From contig NZ_JAVDUI010000001.1 in NCBI RefSeq assembly GCF_031456275.1, positions 1,384,965 through 1,448,964 of the forward strand: a DNA stretch of 64,000 bases, in the 5' to 3' direction. Each line of letters begins with the position of its first letter. Position 1 is the first letter of the stretch. Position numbers and translations under genes: made by a program. Positions 18,440-26,276 of this stretch are shown piece after piece. Source of the stretch: Falsarthrobacter nasiphocae. GTDB taxonomy: Bacteria; Actinomycetota; Actinomycetes; Actinomycetales; Micrococcaceae. Under the pieces are notes generated by a model. That model was not told the origin of the DNA, ran no database searches, and saw nothing but the letters and a program-made list of their open reading frames with translations.

Positions 18440-19395
18440 TCTGCGTCCTTGGGGCTGGGCGGGGCCGCGGGCTCACTGGAGGACGCCGAGGCCGCGGGCT
18501 CGGCGGAGGCAACGGCTGCAGAGCGGCGCGTGCGGACCCCGCGCCGCTCGCGGGGCTCCTTGGGCGCGGCCGGCGAGGCCAGGCCGGACCAGGGGGCCAG
18601 CGGGTAGGAGACGGGTCGGCCGGTGGATACGCGCTCGGCCACGAACTCCTCGAAGGTCTGGCCGGGCCAGGCGTGGTCCGGGGCCGTCGCGTGGCCGTCC
18701 GCGAACGCCCGGAGGGTCTCGCCGGCGAGGGGCATGTTGACGGGGCGGCCGCGGCGGCCGGAGGCGTGCAGCCACTGGTACGCGAGGTCGTTGCCCGTCA
18801 GGACTGCGGGGCCCGCGAGGGACTCGATGCCCCGGGAGGCCGGGAAGTCGGAGCGCTCGGCGAGGGCGCGGGCGGCGTCGGCGGCGGCAATGGGCTGCAG
18901 GCGGATGTCCCCCGGGACGGGGAAGCGTGCCACGCGGCCGAACCCCACGCGGGGCACGGCCGCGAACACGGAGTCCACGAGCTCGTGGAACTGGGAGATG
19001 CGAACGATCGTGAACGGCACCCCGGACTGCCGGACCTGGGTCTCGGCCTCGAGCTTGGCCGTGTAATACGGGAACGGGATGGCGTCGATTCCCAGGATGG
19101 ACACGTGCATGAAGTGGGGGACGCTGGCCCGGCGCGCGGCCGCGGCCAGGCGGGCGGTCCCGCCGATGTCCACCGAGTTCCAGTCCTTCTTGGACGTCGA
19201 GGACGCCATGTTGATGACGAGTTCCACGCCGGCGACGGCCTCGTCGAGCCCAGCGCCCGCCGCAAGGTCGCCCGCCACACCGCCGTAGACCCCTTCGCGG
19301 CGCGTCAGGGCCAGGACCTCATGCCCGCGGGCCCGCAGGAGAGGCAGGAGGTGGGTGCCAAGGACGCCGGTGCCGCCGGTGACGAGGATACGCAT
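18436..19395 (-). CDS. NmrA-like / SDR-type NAD(P)-binding protein
   Basis: A 319-residue atypical short-chain dehydrogenase. Rossmann motif TGGTGVLGTHLL at 6-17; INMASSTSK; HVSILGIDAIPFPYYTAKLEAE with the YxxxK pair. Similar proteins are sometimes called NADH-ubiquinone oxidoreductase subunit-like or nucleoside-diphosphate-sugar epimerase; the substrate is unknown. The last about 55 residues are Ala/Pro/Ser/Glu-rich and low-complexity. TAGCCT lies 6 bp before the ATG, suggesting a leaderless start. Confidence 0.85.
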   Translation of the reverse strand: MRILVTGGTGVLGTHLLPLLRARGHEVLALTRREGVYGGVAGDLAAGAGLDEAVAGVELVINMASSTSKKDWNSVDIGGTARLAAAARRASVPHFMHVSILGIDAIPFPYYTAKLEAETQVRQSGVPFTIVRISQFHELVDSVFAAVPRVGFGRVARFPVPGDIRLQPIAAADAARALAERSDFPASRGIESLAGPAVLTGNDLAYQWLHASGRRGRPVNMPLAGETLRAFADGHATAPDHAWPGQTFEEFVAERVSTGRPVSYPLAPWSGLASPAAPKEPRERRGVRTRRSAAVASAEPAASASSSEPAAPPSPKDAE

Positions 19396-19407
19396 GGCAC
19401 CAGGCTA
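19396..19407 (-). promoter_or_regulatory. -10 box of a probable leaderless transcript (NmrA-like gene)
   Basis: On the minus strand TAGCCT (19407-19402) is followed by GGTGCC and the ATG at 19395. No ribosome-binding site is present. Confidence 0.5.
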
Positions 19408-19452
19408 CCGGGATGGGCCGGGCAGGGCGGGGGCGTGGTCGGGCGGAATGCG

Positions 19453-19493
19453 CCGCGCCCCGGCGGCCTCAATCATGAGGCCCCGGGGCGCGG
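19453..19493. terminator. Hairpin terminator
   Basis: Arms CCGCGCCCCGG and CCGGGGCGCGG enclose a second stem CCTCA-atca-TGAGG. It lies between the DoxX-like gene stop (19589, minus strand) and the start of the NmrA-like gene, so it most likely ends the DoxX-like transcript. Bases 19494-19588 hold nothing else recognisable. Confidence 0.6.
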
Positions 19494-19588
19494 GAGCTGG
19501 AGCCGCGCTGATGGACTCCGCAGAGTGAAGGGCTGCGGGGGCTCAGGCGGCGGCGTGCCTGGCTGGCGTCAGTCGACGCCGACGGCGA

Positions 19589-19999
19589 CTAGTTGCTCTT
19601 CTTGCCGCGGCCGAAGACGAGGCCGAGCGCAATGGCGGCCAGCCACATGTCCTTGGCCATCGGCACGCCGTCCTGGGTGGGGCGGATGCCGTCGGACTCG
19701 GTCATCTCGTCGTTCTTGAAGTACATGGAGAGCATGCCGGCCGCGAAGCCGCCGAGGGCCAGGCCCGCGAGGCGGTTCGGGACGAACGGCAGCAGAAGGG
19801 CGCTGCCCACGGCGATCTCGCCGCCGACGATGAACTTCTTGAACTGCTCGTCAGAGAGGTCACCAAGAGCAGGGATGCCGGAGGCGGCCATGCCCTTGAG
19901 GTAGCCGGCCGTGCCGTTGTCCATGCCGAGCTTGCCGATGCCCGAGTTGAGGATCCATGCGCCGGGAATTGCGCGGAGAGCGAGGTTGCCAAGGTTCAT
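19589..19999 (-). CDS. DoxX-like small membrane protein
   Basis: A 136-residue protein with four predicted helices (near ALRAIPGAWILNSGI, FIVGGEIAVGSALLLPFV, LAGLALGGFAAGMLSMYF and DMWLAAIALGLVFG), a DoxX-like topology. The ATG has AAAGGACGCC upstream. The function is unknown; DoxX proteins are often linked to redox stress. It stands alone and is divergent from the acidic DUF4375 gene. Confidence 0.65.
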   Translation of the reverse strand: MNLGNLALRAIPGAWILNSGIGKLGMDNGTAGYLKGMAASGIPALGDLSDEQFKKFIVGGEIAVGSALLLPFVPNRLAGLALGGFAAGMLSMYFKNDEMTESDGIRPTQDGVPMAKDMWLAAIALGLVFGRGKKSN

Positions 20000-20277
20000 T
20001 GTGGCGTCCTTTCCATGATGGGGATACTGCGCCAGACGATGGTGGCCCGGCGCAGAGAAGCTGTGCTTTCACCGAGGATAACCGGGGGCCCTGGCTGCTT
20101 ATTCCATAGAAGCTGAAATTTTGCTCAACAGCTGTGAGACGGCGGGGATGCCGGGCCCGCGGGGTGGCGGCGGGCGGCCCCGTCGTCGTCCGAGAGAGAC
20201 CGCCACGTCTGCCGAAGGAACGGGGTAGCGTGAGAGGTGACATCGATCGCCCCAGCCGTTCCGAGAGGTGCCCTCCC

Positions 20278-21303
20278 ATGAGCCAGACTCCAGCCAGCGC
20301 CCGCCACGTCATCATTTCGGAAGAGAGCGTCAACGCCGACGCAGACGCGATCCTCCTGTCCAACATGAACGTCGTCAACGCGATGTTCGACGAGCACCTC
20401 ACCGCTGATGAGATTTCCGACGGCGCCTTGCGGGCGTATTACGTCGATTTCTACACAACCCAGTTGGCCGCCGGCGGCTTCGGGCACCTCGTCTTCGCGT
20501 CCGCGATGGACGAGGACGTCCTCACGTACATTGGCGAGGGCCTCCAGGCGCTCGGCGCCGACGAGCACGAGTCCCTCTACCGCGCGTTCCTGGCCCGCTA
20601 CGAAGAACTCGGCGAGGACGCCCAGGAGCACTTCCTCAGCGACGACGAGGACATCACCGACGAGGACGTCGAGGATGACTACTCGGACGACGACGAGGCC
20701 GCTGACGCCGAGCTCGAGGGAACCTTCGAGGCCGGGCGCCGCATCATGGACCACGACGACGAGGTCACCTACGCCGAGACGGACGAGAACATGGGTGCCG
20801 AGCTTGAGGGCTCGGACCTCGCCGAGGAGGGGCTGACCGACGTCTACGAGTCAGACCTGGACGGCCTGTACGCCGACGTCTTCCAGGACTTGGACGAGCG
20901 CTACGAGGAGCTCAGCGAGTCCCAGGACCTCGCGGCCATGACCGCCGCCTGGCTCGCCGCCCACCCGGACCTGCGCACGGTGCGGGAGGACGACATCGCC
21001 GCCGAGGTCGCCGCCCTCGCCGACGCTGTCCCGGGAATCGAGGACCGCCGCTCCGAGGAGGACGACGAGCTTGAGGAGCACGAGGCGCTCATCTTCGAGC
21101 TCGCGGACGTCGCGGACCAGGAAGTCGAGGCGATTCTCGGCTACGAGGAGGACTTCGAGTTCGAGGGCGAGACCCTCGGCGCCTGGCGCTTCCGCACGCT
21201 GGACGGGGAGTTCGCCATGGTCGACGACGGCGAGCGGGCGCTCATGGTTGACCTCGACACCGACGAGATCGTCGTTGAGGTCGAGTTCGCCGACGAAGAC
21301 TAG
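20278..21303 (+). CDS. Very acidic DUF4375 (DMP19-like) protein
   Basis: A 341-residue soluble protein. Residues about 45-125 resemble DUF4375: ALRAYYVDFYTTQLAAGGFG, then HLVFASAMDEDVLTYIGEGLQ. The remainder is strikingly rich in Asp and Glu (for example DDEDITDEDVEDD) with few Lys, giving a very low predicted pI. The DUF4375 prototype DMP19 was described as a DNA-mimic protein, so the charge pattern may be functional. The start is the ATG at 20278; the upstream extension of the frame is Arg-rich and rejected. Confidence 0.7.
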   Translation: MSQTPASARHVIISEESVNADADAILLSNMNVVNAMFDEHLTADEISDGALRAYYVDFYTTQLAAGGFGHLVFASAMDEDVLTYIGEGLQALGADEHESLYRAFLARYEELGEDAQEHFLSDDEDITDEDVEDDYSDDDEAADAELEGTFEAGRRIMDHDDEVTYAETDENMGAELEGSDLAEEGLTDVYESDLDGLYADVFQDLDERYEELSESQDLAAMTAAWLAAHPDLRTVREDDIAAEVAALADAVPGIEDRRSEEDDELEEHEALIFELADVADQEVEAILGYEEDFEFEGETLGAWRFRTLDGEFAMVDDGERALMVDLDTDEIVVEVEFADED

Positions 21304-21324
21304 ACCGGCCCGCCGCGGCCCCCG

Positions 21325-22329
21325 CTAGAGCGCGCGGTAGGTGAGGTCGAAGATCTCCCGGCCAGCCGAGTGCGCCTTGGACTCGAAGCTCGTCAGTGTC
21401 CGGCCCTCGAAGCGGGGTGCCCAGCCGCCGCGCTCATCCGTCTCGTCCCGGGCCGTCTCCGTCTTGACCGCCTTGCTGCCCGCGCGGGCCTCGACGCCGG
21501 CCACATTCTCCAGCCCCTCGCGCCAGACGCGCGTGAGGGGCGAGGCGGAGCCGGTGCGTTCGCCCGCGTGGACGTTCTCGAACGCGGAGGCCCCGTCGAG
21601 AACGTCCCGCATCTGCTGGGCGTAGTCTGACCAGTCCGTGGCCAGGCGCCACAGCCCGCCCGTGGGGAGGACGCGCCGGACCAGGGGCACGAGGTCCGGC
21701 TGCACGAGCCGCCGCTTCCGGTGTTTGGTCTTGTGCCACGGGTCCGGGAAGAAGACCCAGACCTCCTGGACGGACCCCTCGGGCAGCATCGTGGCGAGGG
21801 CCTCCGGGGCGTTGACCTGGGCGACGCGCACATTGGTCAGCCCCAGGGCGCGGATCTTGAGCATGGTGTTCGCGAGCCCCGGCTTGTAGACCTCGAGGGC
21901 CAGGAAGTTGCGGTCCGGGTTCTCTGCGGCGGCGTGGGCTATGGCCTCGCCGAGCCCCGATCCGATCTCGACGACGAGCTCTGCCTTGCGCCCGAACGCC
22001 GCCTCAGCGTCAAAGACGTAGCCCGGGTCCACGGAGGTGTCCGGCCCCGTTCGAGGAACGTCGATGAGGTAGTCGCCTGACAGCTCGGCCCAGGCGTCCT
22101 TGCGCCGGCCCTGCAGGCGGGAGCCGCGGCGGACGAAGGACACGGGGCGCCGCGGTCGGTCCGCGCCGGGCGTGGCGTCTGCGGCATGCGGGTCCAGCTC
22201 AGCGTTGGCGTGCGCCTCAGCCGAGTCGGCTGTCTCTGCGCGCGGGGCGTCTGACCGTGGTGCGTCTCGCTGCGCCGTCTCAGGCTGCGGGGCTGGGGTC
22301 TCGGGGGGCGTTTCGGGATCGAGGTTCAC
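21325..22329 (-). CDS. trmB: tRNA (guanine-N7-)-methyltransferase
   Basis: A 334-residue SAM-dependent enzyme forming m7G46 in tRNA. SAM motif VVEIGSGLGEAIAHAA; family motif VWVFFPDPWHKTKHRKRR; LWRLATDWSDYAQQM; C-terminal TSFESKAHSAGREIFDL. An extra N-terminal about 65 residues is Ala/Glu/Asp/Pro-rich and disordered. GTG 22329 is chosen because TAGGCT lies 7 bp upstream (leaderless pattern). The frame stays open further upstream but that part is Pro/Arg-rich and lacks family similarity. Confidence 0.93.
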   Translation of the reverse strand: MNLDPETPPETPAPQPETAQRDAPRSDAPRAETADSAEAHANAELDPHAADATPGADRPRRPVSFVRRGSRLQGRRKDAWAELSGDYLIDVPRTGPDTSVDPGYVFDAEAAFGRKAELVVEIGSGLGEAIAHAAAENPDRNFLALEVYKPGLANTMLKIRALGLTNVRVAQVNAPEALATMLPEGSVQEVWVFFPDPWHKTKHRKRRLVQPDLVPLVRRVLPTGGLWRLATDWSDYAQQMRDVLDGASAFENVHAGERTGSASPLTRVWREGLENVAGVEARAGSKAVKTETARDETDERGGWAPRFEGRTLTSFESKAHSAGREIFDLTYRAL

Positions 22330-22342
22330 AGGAACAAGCCTA
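22330..22342 (-). promoter_or_regulatory. -10 box of a probable leaderless trmB transcript
   Basis: On the minus strand TAGGCT (22342-22337) is followed by 7 nt and GTG at 22329. Confidence 0.5.
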
Positions 22343-22828
22343 CGCACCCGGGCATCGGGGGCCTGCCGCGTGGCAGGGAGAGGGGGGGTGGGGGAGCGGC
22401 CCCGGCCTGACCGCTGGGGATCTGCGGTGCTTCGGGGGACGGGCGGGGCCGCTGAGACGAGCGTTGGGGGGCGCTCGCATGCCGCGGTACAAAGGCCGCG
22501 ACTGCTCGGGGGAGTACCAGGAACGCGTTGCTGAGCCTGGTCCCTGGCCTCCGCAAGGTGATGGCCAGGAGACGCGAGTGGCTGGGGGCCTTTCGCGCCG
22601 TTCACTTGTTAAGACACCGCACCCCGCGGATCGTGACGCGACAATCGAAATCTTTTTTTCTGGGCCCTCGCCGGCCCCCGCGCGGCTGCTGTCTGACCCC
22701 CGCTCCCACCCGTCCATCGCAGACTGGCCCGGTCTGTCTCCGCCCGGGCTGCCGCCCCCTGGCCCGCTCGGCCCATCCCGCCCCGGGATCGCCCAACGGG
22801 CATGCGGCCAGCGCTCAGGTGTCACGGC
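22343..22828. other. Long intergenic region with a possible small RNA
   Basis: No convincing gene. The plus strand has two local hairpins (ACCAGG...CCTGGT near 22515-22550 and CCTGGCC...GGCCAGG near 22546-22572) and then a CGCG-gatcgtga-CGCG stem (about 22627-22642) followed by a run of seven T at 22653-22659. No plus-strand gene ends here, so the T-run could be the terminator of an unannotated small RNA. This is weak evidence. Confidence 0.25.
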
Positions 22829-22840
22829 GAAAATACGGGT
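22829..22840 (+). promoter_or_regulatory. Possible -10 box of a leaderless yccF transcript
   Basis: GAAAAT (22829-22834) lies 6 nt before the ATG at 22841, and no ribosome-binding site is visible. Confidence 0.35.
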
Positions 22841-23233
22841 ATGAAGACCTTGCTCAACATCATCTGGTTCGTCTTCGGCGGCCTCTGGCTGGCTCTCAGC
22901 TACTGGGCGCTGGGTTTGCTCATGTGCTTGACGGTGGTGCTCATCCCGTGGGGCATCGCATCGTTCAGGATCGGCTCGTTCGCTCTGTGGCCTTTTGGCC
23001 GGACCATCGTGAACCGCCGGCCGGTCATGGGCCCGTTCTCTGTGATCGGCAACGTGATCTGGATTCTGGTGGCGGGCGTGCCCATCGTCATCGCGCACGT
23101 CACCACGGCGGCGGCCCAGGCGGTGACCATTGTGGGCATTCCCCTGGCCCTCGCGAACATCAAGCTCATTCCGGTCTCGCTCATGCCCATCGGCACGGTG
23201 ATCGTTCCTGCTCGCGCGGGTGCCTGGCTCTAG
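22841..23233 (+). CDS. YccF-domain inner membrane protein
   Basis: A 130-residue protein with two YccF domains: LLNIIWFVFGGLWLALSYW, then GIASFRIGSFALWPFGRTIV, and a second copy GNVIWILVAGVPIVIAHV, then GIPLALANIKLIPVSLMPIG. Four helices are predicted. The function is unknown. It converges on the M23 gene across a strong shared terminator. Confidence 0.85.
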   Translation: MKTLLNIIWFVFGGLWLALSYWALGLLMCLTVVLIPWGIASFRIGSFALWPFGRTIVNRRPVMGPFSVIGNVIWILVAGVPIVIAHVTTAAAQAVTIVGIPLALANIKLIPVSLMPIGTVIVPARAGAWL

Positions 23234-23343
23234 TCTCGGACGACGACGACGCCTGGCGGCGCCGCGGCCACTGCCCGCCGCGCCACTCCAGCTCGGCGAG
23301 GCGGCACGGGATAGGACGTGTCCCGTCTTGTCATGCGTCAACG

Positions 23344-23391
23344 ACGAAGGCCCAGGCCACATCCTCGGATGTGGCCTGGGCCTTACTTCGT
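23344..23391. terminator. Bidirectional terminator, yccF / M23 gene
   Basis: A 16-bp perfect stem AAGGCCCAGGCCACAT / ATGTGGCCTGGGCCTT with loop cctcgg, flanked by further pairing ACGA/TCGT. It lies between convergent genes. Confidence 0.85.
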
Positions 23392-23406
23392 TGGGCGGTC
23401 TGAGGC

Positions 23407-25902
23407 TCAGGCTCCAGCCAGGCCGAGCCAGGGGGCGGGATTGGTCCACGCTCCGTTGACGATCACCTCGAAGTGGAGGTGGGGGCCCGTCGAGTTGCCG
23501 GTGCTGCCCTCGGCCGCGATGTGCTGGCCTTGGACAACGAGCTGACCAACGGAGACGTCGATCTGCGCGAGGTGGTTGTACGTGGTGACGACGCCGTTGC
23601 CGTGGTCGATCTCGACGCGGTAGCCACCGCCGTAGGCGTGCCAGCCGGCGAAGATCACGCGGCCGGACTGCGCCGCGCGCACACTCGCCCCGTATGCGTC
23701 GGGGAAGTCGATGCCCGTGTGGAAGTCGCAGGCAGGGAGTCCGGCGAGGCAGCGCGAGCCGAACCACGAGGAGATGGCGGCCGTGCCACTAGGCGAGGCG
23801 AGGCGCATCTGCTGCATGAGGGAGGCCGGGGCCGTTCCGTAGGCGCCGGTCGCCGCCGAGGTGTTGAGCGCGTAGGTGTACGCCCGGTTCGTGTTCGTGT
23901 CGCCGCCGTTGCTGACAGGCACCGTCGGTGTCGTCGTGGGCAGGCTCGGCGGCGTCGCGGGGGCGCTGGGCGTGGTGGCCGGTGCGGTCGCGGCGGGTGT
24001 CAGGGGGCCGAGTTTGGCGGCGAGGGCGGTGGCGGCGGCCTTGTCTCCGTTGGCGAGGTAGGCGTTGAGGAAGACGTTGAGCTGTTTTCCTGTGCCGTAG
24101 AGCTCGCCCTTGGCGCCGTTGCCGTCCCAGTAGTTCCACCATTGGGCGGGGGCGTTGGCGTCGACGTAGTCCTTCGCGGCCGGGGCCGTGGGCTGGGTCG
24201 TGGGTGCAGGCTTGGTGGCCGGGGCGCTCGGCGTTGCGGGGGCGCTGGGCGTGGTGGCCGGTGCGGTCGCGGCGGGTGTCAGGGGGCCGAGTTTGGCGGC
24301 GAGGGCGGTGGCGGCGGCCTTGTCTCCGTTGGCGAGGTAGGCGTTGAGGAAGACGTTGAGCTGTTTTCCGGTGCCGTAGAGCTCGCCCTTGGCGCCGTTG
24401 CCGTCCCAGTAGTTCCACCATTGGGCGGGGGCGTTGGCGTCGACGTAGTCCTTCGCGGCCGGGGCCGTGGGCTGGGTCGCGGGTGCGGGCTTCGTGGCCG
24501 GGGCGCTCGGCGTTGCGGGGGCGCTGGGCGTGGTGGCCGGTGCTGTCGCGGCGGGTGTCAGGGGGCCGAGCTTGGCGGCGAGGGCGGTGGCGGCGGCCTT
24601 GTCTCCGTTGGCGAGGTAGGCGTTGAGGAAGACGTTGAGCTGTTTTCCGGTGCCGTAGAGCTCGCCCTTGGCGCCGTTGCCGTCCCAGTAGTTCCACCAC
24701 TGGGCGGGGGCGTTGGCGTCGACGTAGTCCTTCGCGGCCGGGGCCGTGGGCTGGGTCGCGGGTGCGGGCTTCGTGGCCGGGGCGCTCGGCGTCGCGGGCT
24801 TGTTGGCGACAATCGGCGCCTCGGTGGGCCCAGCTGTGCTGGGAGCAGTGGCCACCGGCGTCTTCGAGGCGGAAGGCGCGGGGGTGGGGGTTGCCGGGGC
24901 TTTCGTCACCGGGGCGGTCGGGGCCTTGGCGGCCGGGATGCTCGGCGTCTGGGGCGCGGACGGGGCCGGGGCACTCGCCGTGGGGCCGGAGGCGGAGGGA
25001 ACCTTGGTCACGGGCGCGGACGGCACCGAGGCGGCCGGCGCGCTGGGGGCCGACGACGGCTGAGCCGCCGGGCTCGTCACGGCCGGCGCGGGCTTGGCCG
25101 TGCTGGGCGCCGTGGCGGCAGGGGTCTTCGTGGCGGGCACGCTCGTCGTCGGGCGCGGAGCCGAGGGAGCGGAGGACGCAGGCGCAGTGGCAGCGGGAGC
25201 CGAGGCTGCGGGAGCCGTCGCGGCAGGAGCGGACGACGCGGGGGCTGATGCCGCCGGGCGCGGGGCGGCCGGAGCGGAGGGCGCCGGCGTGACAGGGGCC
25301 TTCGGCGAGGTGGCAGGGACCTTCACCGCGGGCGTCTTGCCGTTGACCAGGACGTTGGCGGCCGGGACCTGGGCCTTGGCGACGGCCTTCTCGATGCTCG
25401 CGCCGGAGAACCACGCGTTGAGGAAGGCGTTGAGCTGCTTGCCCGTTCCCGTGAAGAGGCCCGTCACGGACTTGTCCGCGTTCCAGTAGCGCCAGACCTG
25501 GTGTGCAGCCGCGGGATCAACCCACGGAAGCTCAGAGGCCACGCGGCTCTTCTCCTGGGTGACCATGCCCTGAGCCATGAACGCGTTGAACTCGGCACCG
25601 GTGCCGAAGTAGAAGCCCTGGCGAGACTTGTCCGCGTTCCACCAGCGCCACCACTGGGCGGGGGCTGCGGAGCTGACGTACTCCGTCACCGAGGACGAGG
25701 GAGTGGCCGTGCGCTCAGGCGTCACGCTAGGGGTGAAGAGCGTGGTCTTCGCGGGCGCAGTCTCAGAGACAGCCACGGCCGTGGGGAGGGAGCTGGTGAT
25801 GAGGGCAGCGGCGGCCGCTGCACCGGTGGTCAGCGTTGCGAGGCTCTTCACGTGCGTGGGCTTCGGCGAGCGTGTGGCCTGCCCAAGGGGGGTGGCGTTC
25901 AT
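23407..25902 (-). CDS. Secreted M23 endopeptidase with five WW-type repeats, c-di-AMP-riboswitch controlled
   Basis: An 831-residue exported cell-wall protein. A signal peptide (about 18-45) ends near TAVAVSETAPA. Two about 35-residue repeats of the pattern WW-x-WWNADKS...GTG...NAFL (about 80-110 and 131-165) are followed by an Ala/Pro/Ser linker of over 200 residues, then three 93-residue units (about 369-648) each with APAQWWNYWDGNGAKGELYG and GTGKQLNVFLNAYL. The C-terminus is a LytM/M23 zinc peptidase: HTGIDFP, then HLHFEV, with SWFGSRC upstream. The peptidase should cut peptidoglycan cross-links. The repeats resemble no family I can name; wall or polysaccharide binding is a guess. ATG 25902 follows GGAGGAAGCCTT. 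Confidence 0.88.
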   Translation of the reverse strand: MNATPLGQATRSPKPTHVKSLATLTTGAAAAAALITSSLPTAVAVSETAPAKTTLFTPSVTPERTATPSSSVTEYVSSAAPAQWWRWWNADKSRQGFYFGTGAEFNAFMAQGMVTQEKSRVASELPWVDPAAAHQVWRYWNADKSVTGLFTGTGKQLNAFLNAWFSGASIEKAVAKAQVPAANVLVNGKTPAVKVPATSPKAPVTPAPSAPAAPRPAASAPASSAPAATAPAASAPAATAPASSAPSAPRPTTSVPATKTPAATAPSTAKPAPAVTSPAAQPSSAPSAPAASVPSAPVTKVPSASGPTASAPAPSAPQTPSIPAAKAPTAPVTKAPATPTPAPSASKTPVATAPSTAGPTEAPIVANKPATPSAPATKPAPATQPTAPAAKDYVDANAPAQWWNYWDGNGAKGELYGTGKQLNVFLNAYLANGDKAAATALAAKLGPLTPAATAPATTPSAPATPSAPATKPAPATQPTAPAAKDYVDANAPAQWWNYWDGNGAKGELYGTGKQLNVFLNAYLANGDKAAATALAAKLGPLTPAATAPATTPSAPATPSAPATKPAPTTQPTAPAAKDYVDANAPAQWWNYWDGNGAKGELYGTGKQLNVFLNAYLANGDKAAATALAAKLGPLTPAATAPATTPSAPATPPSLPTTTPTVPVSNGGDTNTNRAYTYALNTSAATGAYGTAPASLMQQMRLASPSGTAAISSWFGSRCLAGLPACDFHTGIDFPDAYGASVRAAQSGRVIFAGWHAYGGGYRVEIDHGNGVVTTYNHLAQIDVSVGQLVVQGQHIAAEGSTGNSTGPHLHFEVIVNGAWTNPAPWLGLAGA
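23958..24797. repeat. Three near-identical 279-bp tandem repeats
   Basis: The segment GGGCGCTGGG recurs at 23961, 24240 and 24519, a constant 279-bp spacing. The units are nearly identical at the DNA level, differing by a few bases (for example GCGGTC/GCTGTC). They encode 93-residue protein repeats in frame. The copy number may vary by recombination. Confidence 0.95.
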
Positions 25903-25911
25903 AAGGCTTCC

Positions 25912-26126
25912 TCCGCGCCTGCGAGGTTAGCTGTCGGATTCGGAAACCGGCTCCTTGCGAGCCTGGCCCCGGTTCCGCCGTCCTGCCAGTGCCCGCAGGC
26001 CTGGCCGAAGACGGTGACGGAACTTCACCCCAAGGCACGCGCGTGCTGCGTGCCAGCGAATGTGGTTCCCCCGCTTCCACCCTGTCTGTTCTGCCACCCG
26101 GGCGTCGGTGGAATTCGGCGTCTCGC
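25912..26126 (-). ncRNA. c-di-AMP riboswitch (ydaO/yuaA type)
   Basis: Conserved elements read on the minus strand: GACGCCGAATTCC at the 5' end, GGTGGAAGCGGGGGAACC, TTGGGGTGAA, then CCGAATCCGACAGCTAACCT and CGCAGGCG at the 3' end. Starting GACGCC can pair with the final GGCGC to close P1. It sits in the 5' leader of the M23 gene, ending about 10 nt before its ATG region. The class typically turns off cell-wall peptidase and Rpf genes when c-di-AMP is high. Boundaries are approximate. Confidence 0.92.
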
Positions 26127-26212
26127 CCGGCATTGCCTCCGTGGTCTTCGGCAACACCCATAAAGTTACGGAACGATCACAGGCCCATCAAGAACCCCAT
26201 CAACTTCGAGTA

Positions 26213-26245
26213 AAGGTTGAACCTTATGGCTCAAGGCTCAACCTT
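26213..26245. promoter_or_regulatory. Palindromic element upstream of the riboswitch
   Basis: AAGGTTGAACCTT (26213-26225) is a perfect palindrome around a central base, and its half AAGGTTGA recurs inverted at 26238-26245 (TCAACCTT). It lies between the dedA stop and the riboswitch, where the M23 promoter should be. On the minus strand GATCGTTCCGTAACTTTAT (near 26158-26178) follows and may hold the -10 region. Either an operator or the dedA terminator stem. Confidence 0.45.
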
Positions 26246-26276
26246 GGGTCTCGGCGGCGGCCCCGGCTCCCAGTCC

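Noticed and set aside
20134-20277. Longer start for the acidic DUF4375 gene
   Set aside because: The extension is Arg/Pro-rich, opposite in character to the protein; ATG 20278 is preceded by GAGAGG.
22330-22605. Longer trmB start upstream of 22329
   Set aside because: The extra part has no family similarity, and the -10 box at 22337-22342 lies within it.
23473-25248. A 591-codon plus-strand frame opposite the M23 gene
   Set aside because: Gly/Arg/Val low-complexity translation of the repeat region in antisense.
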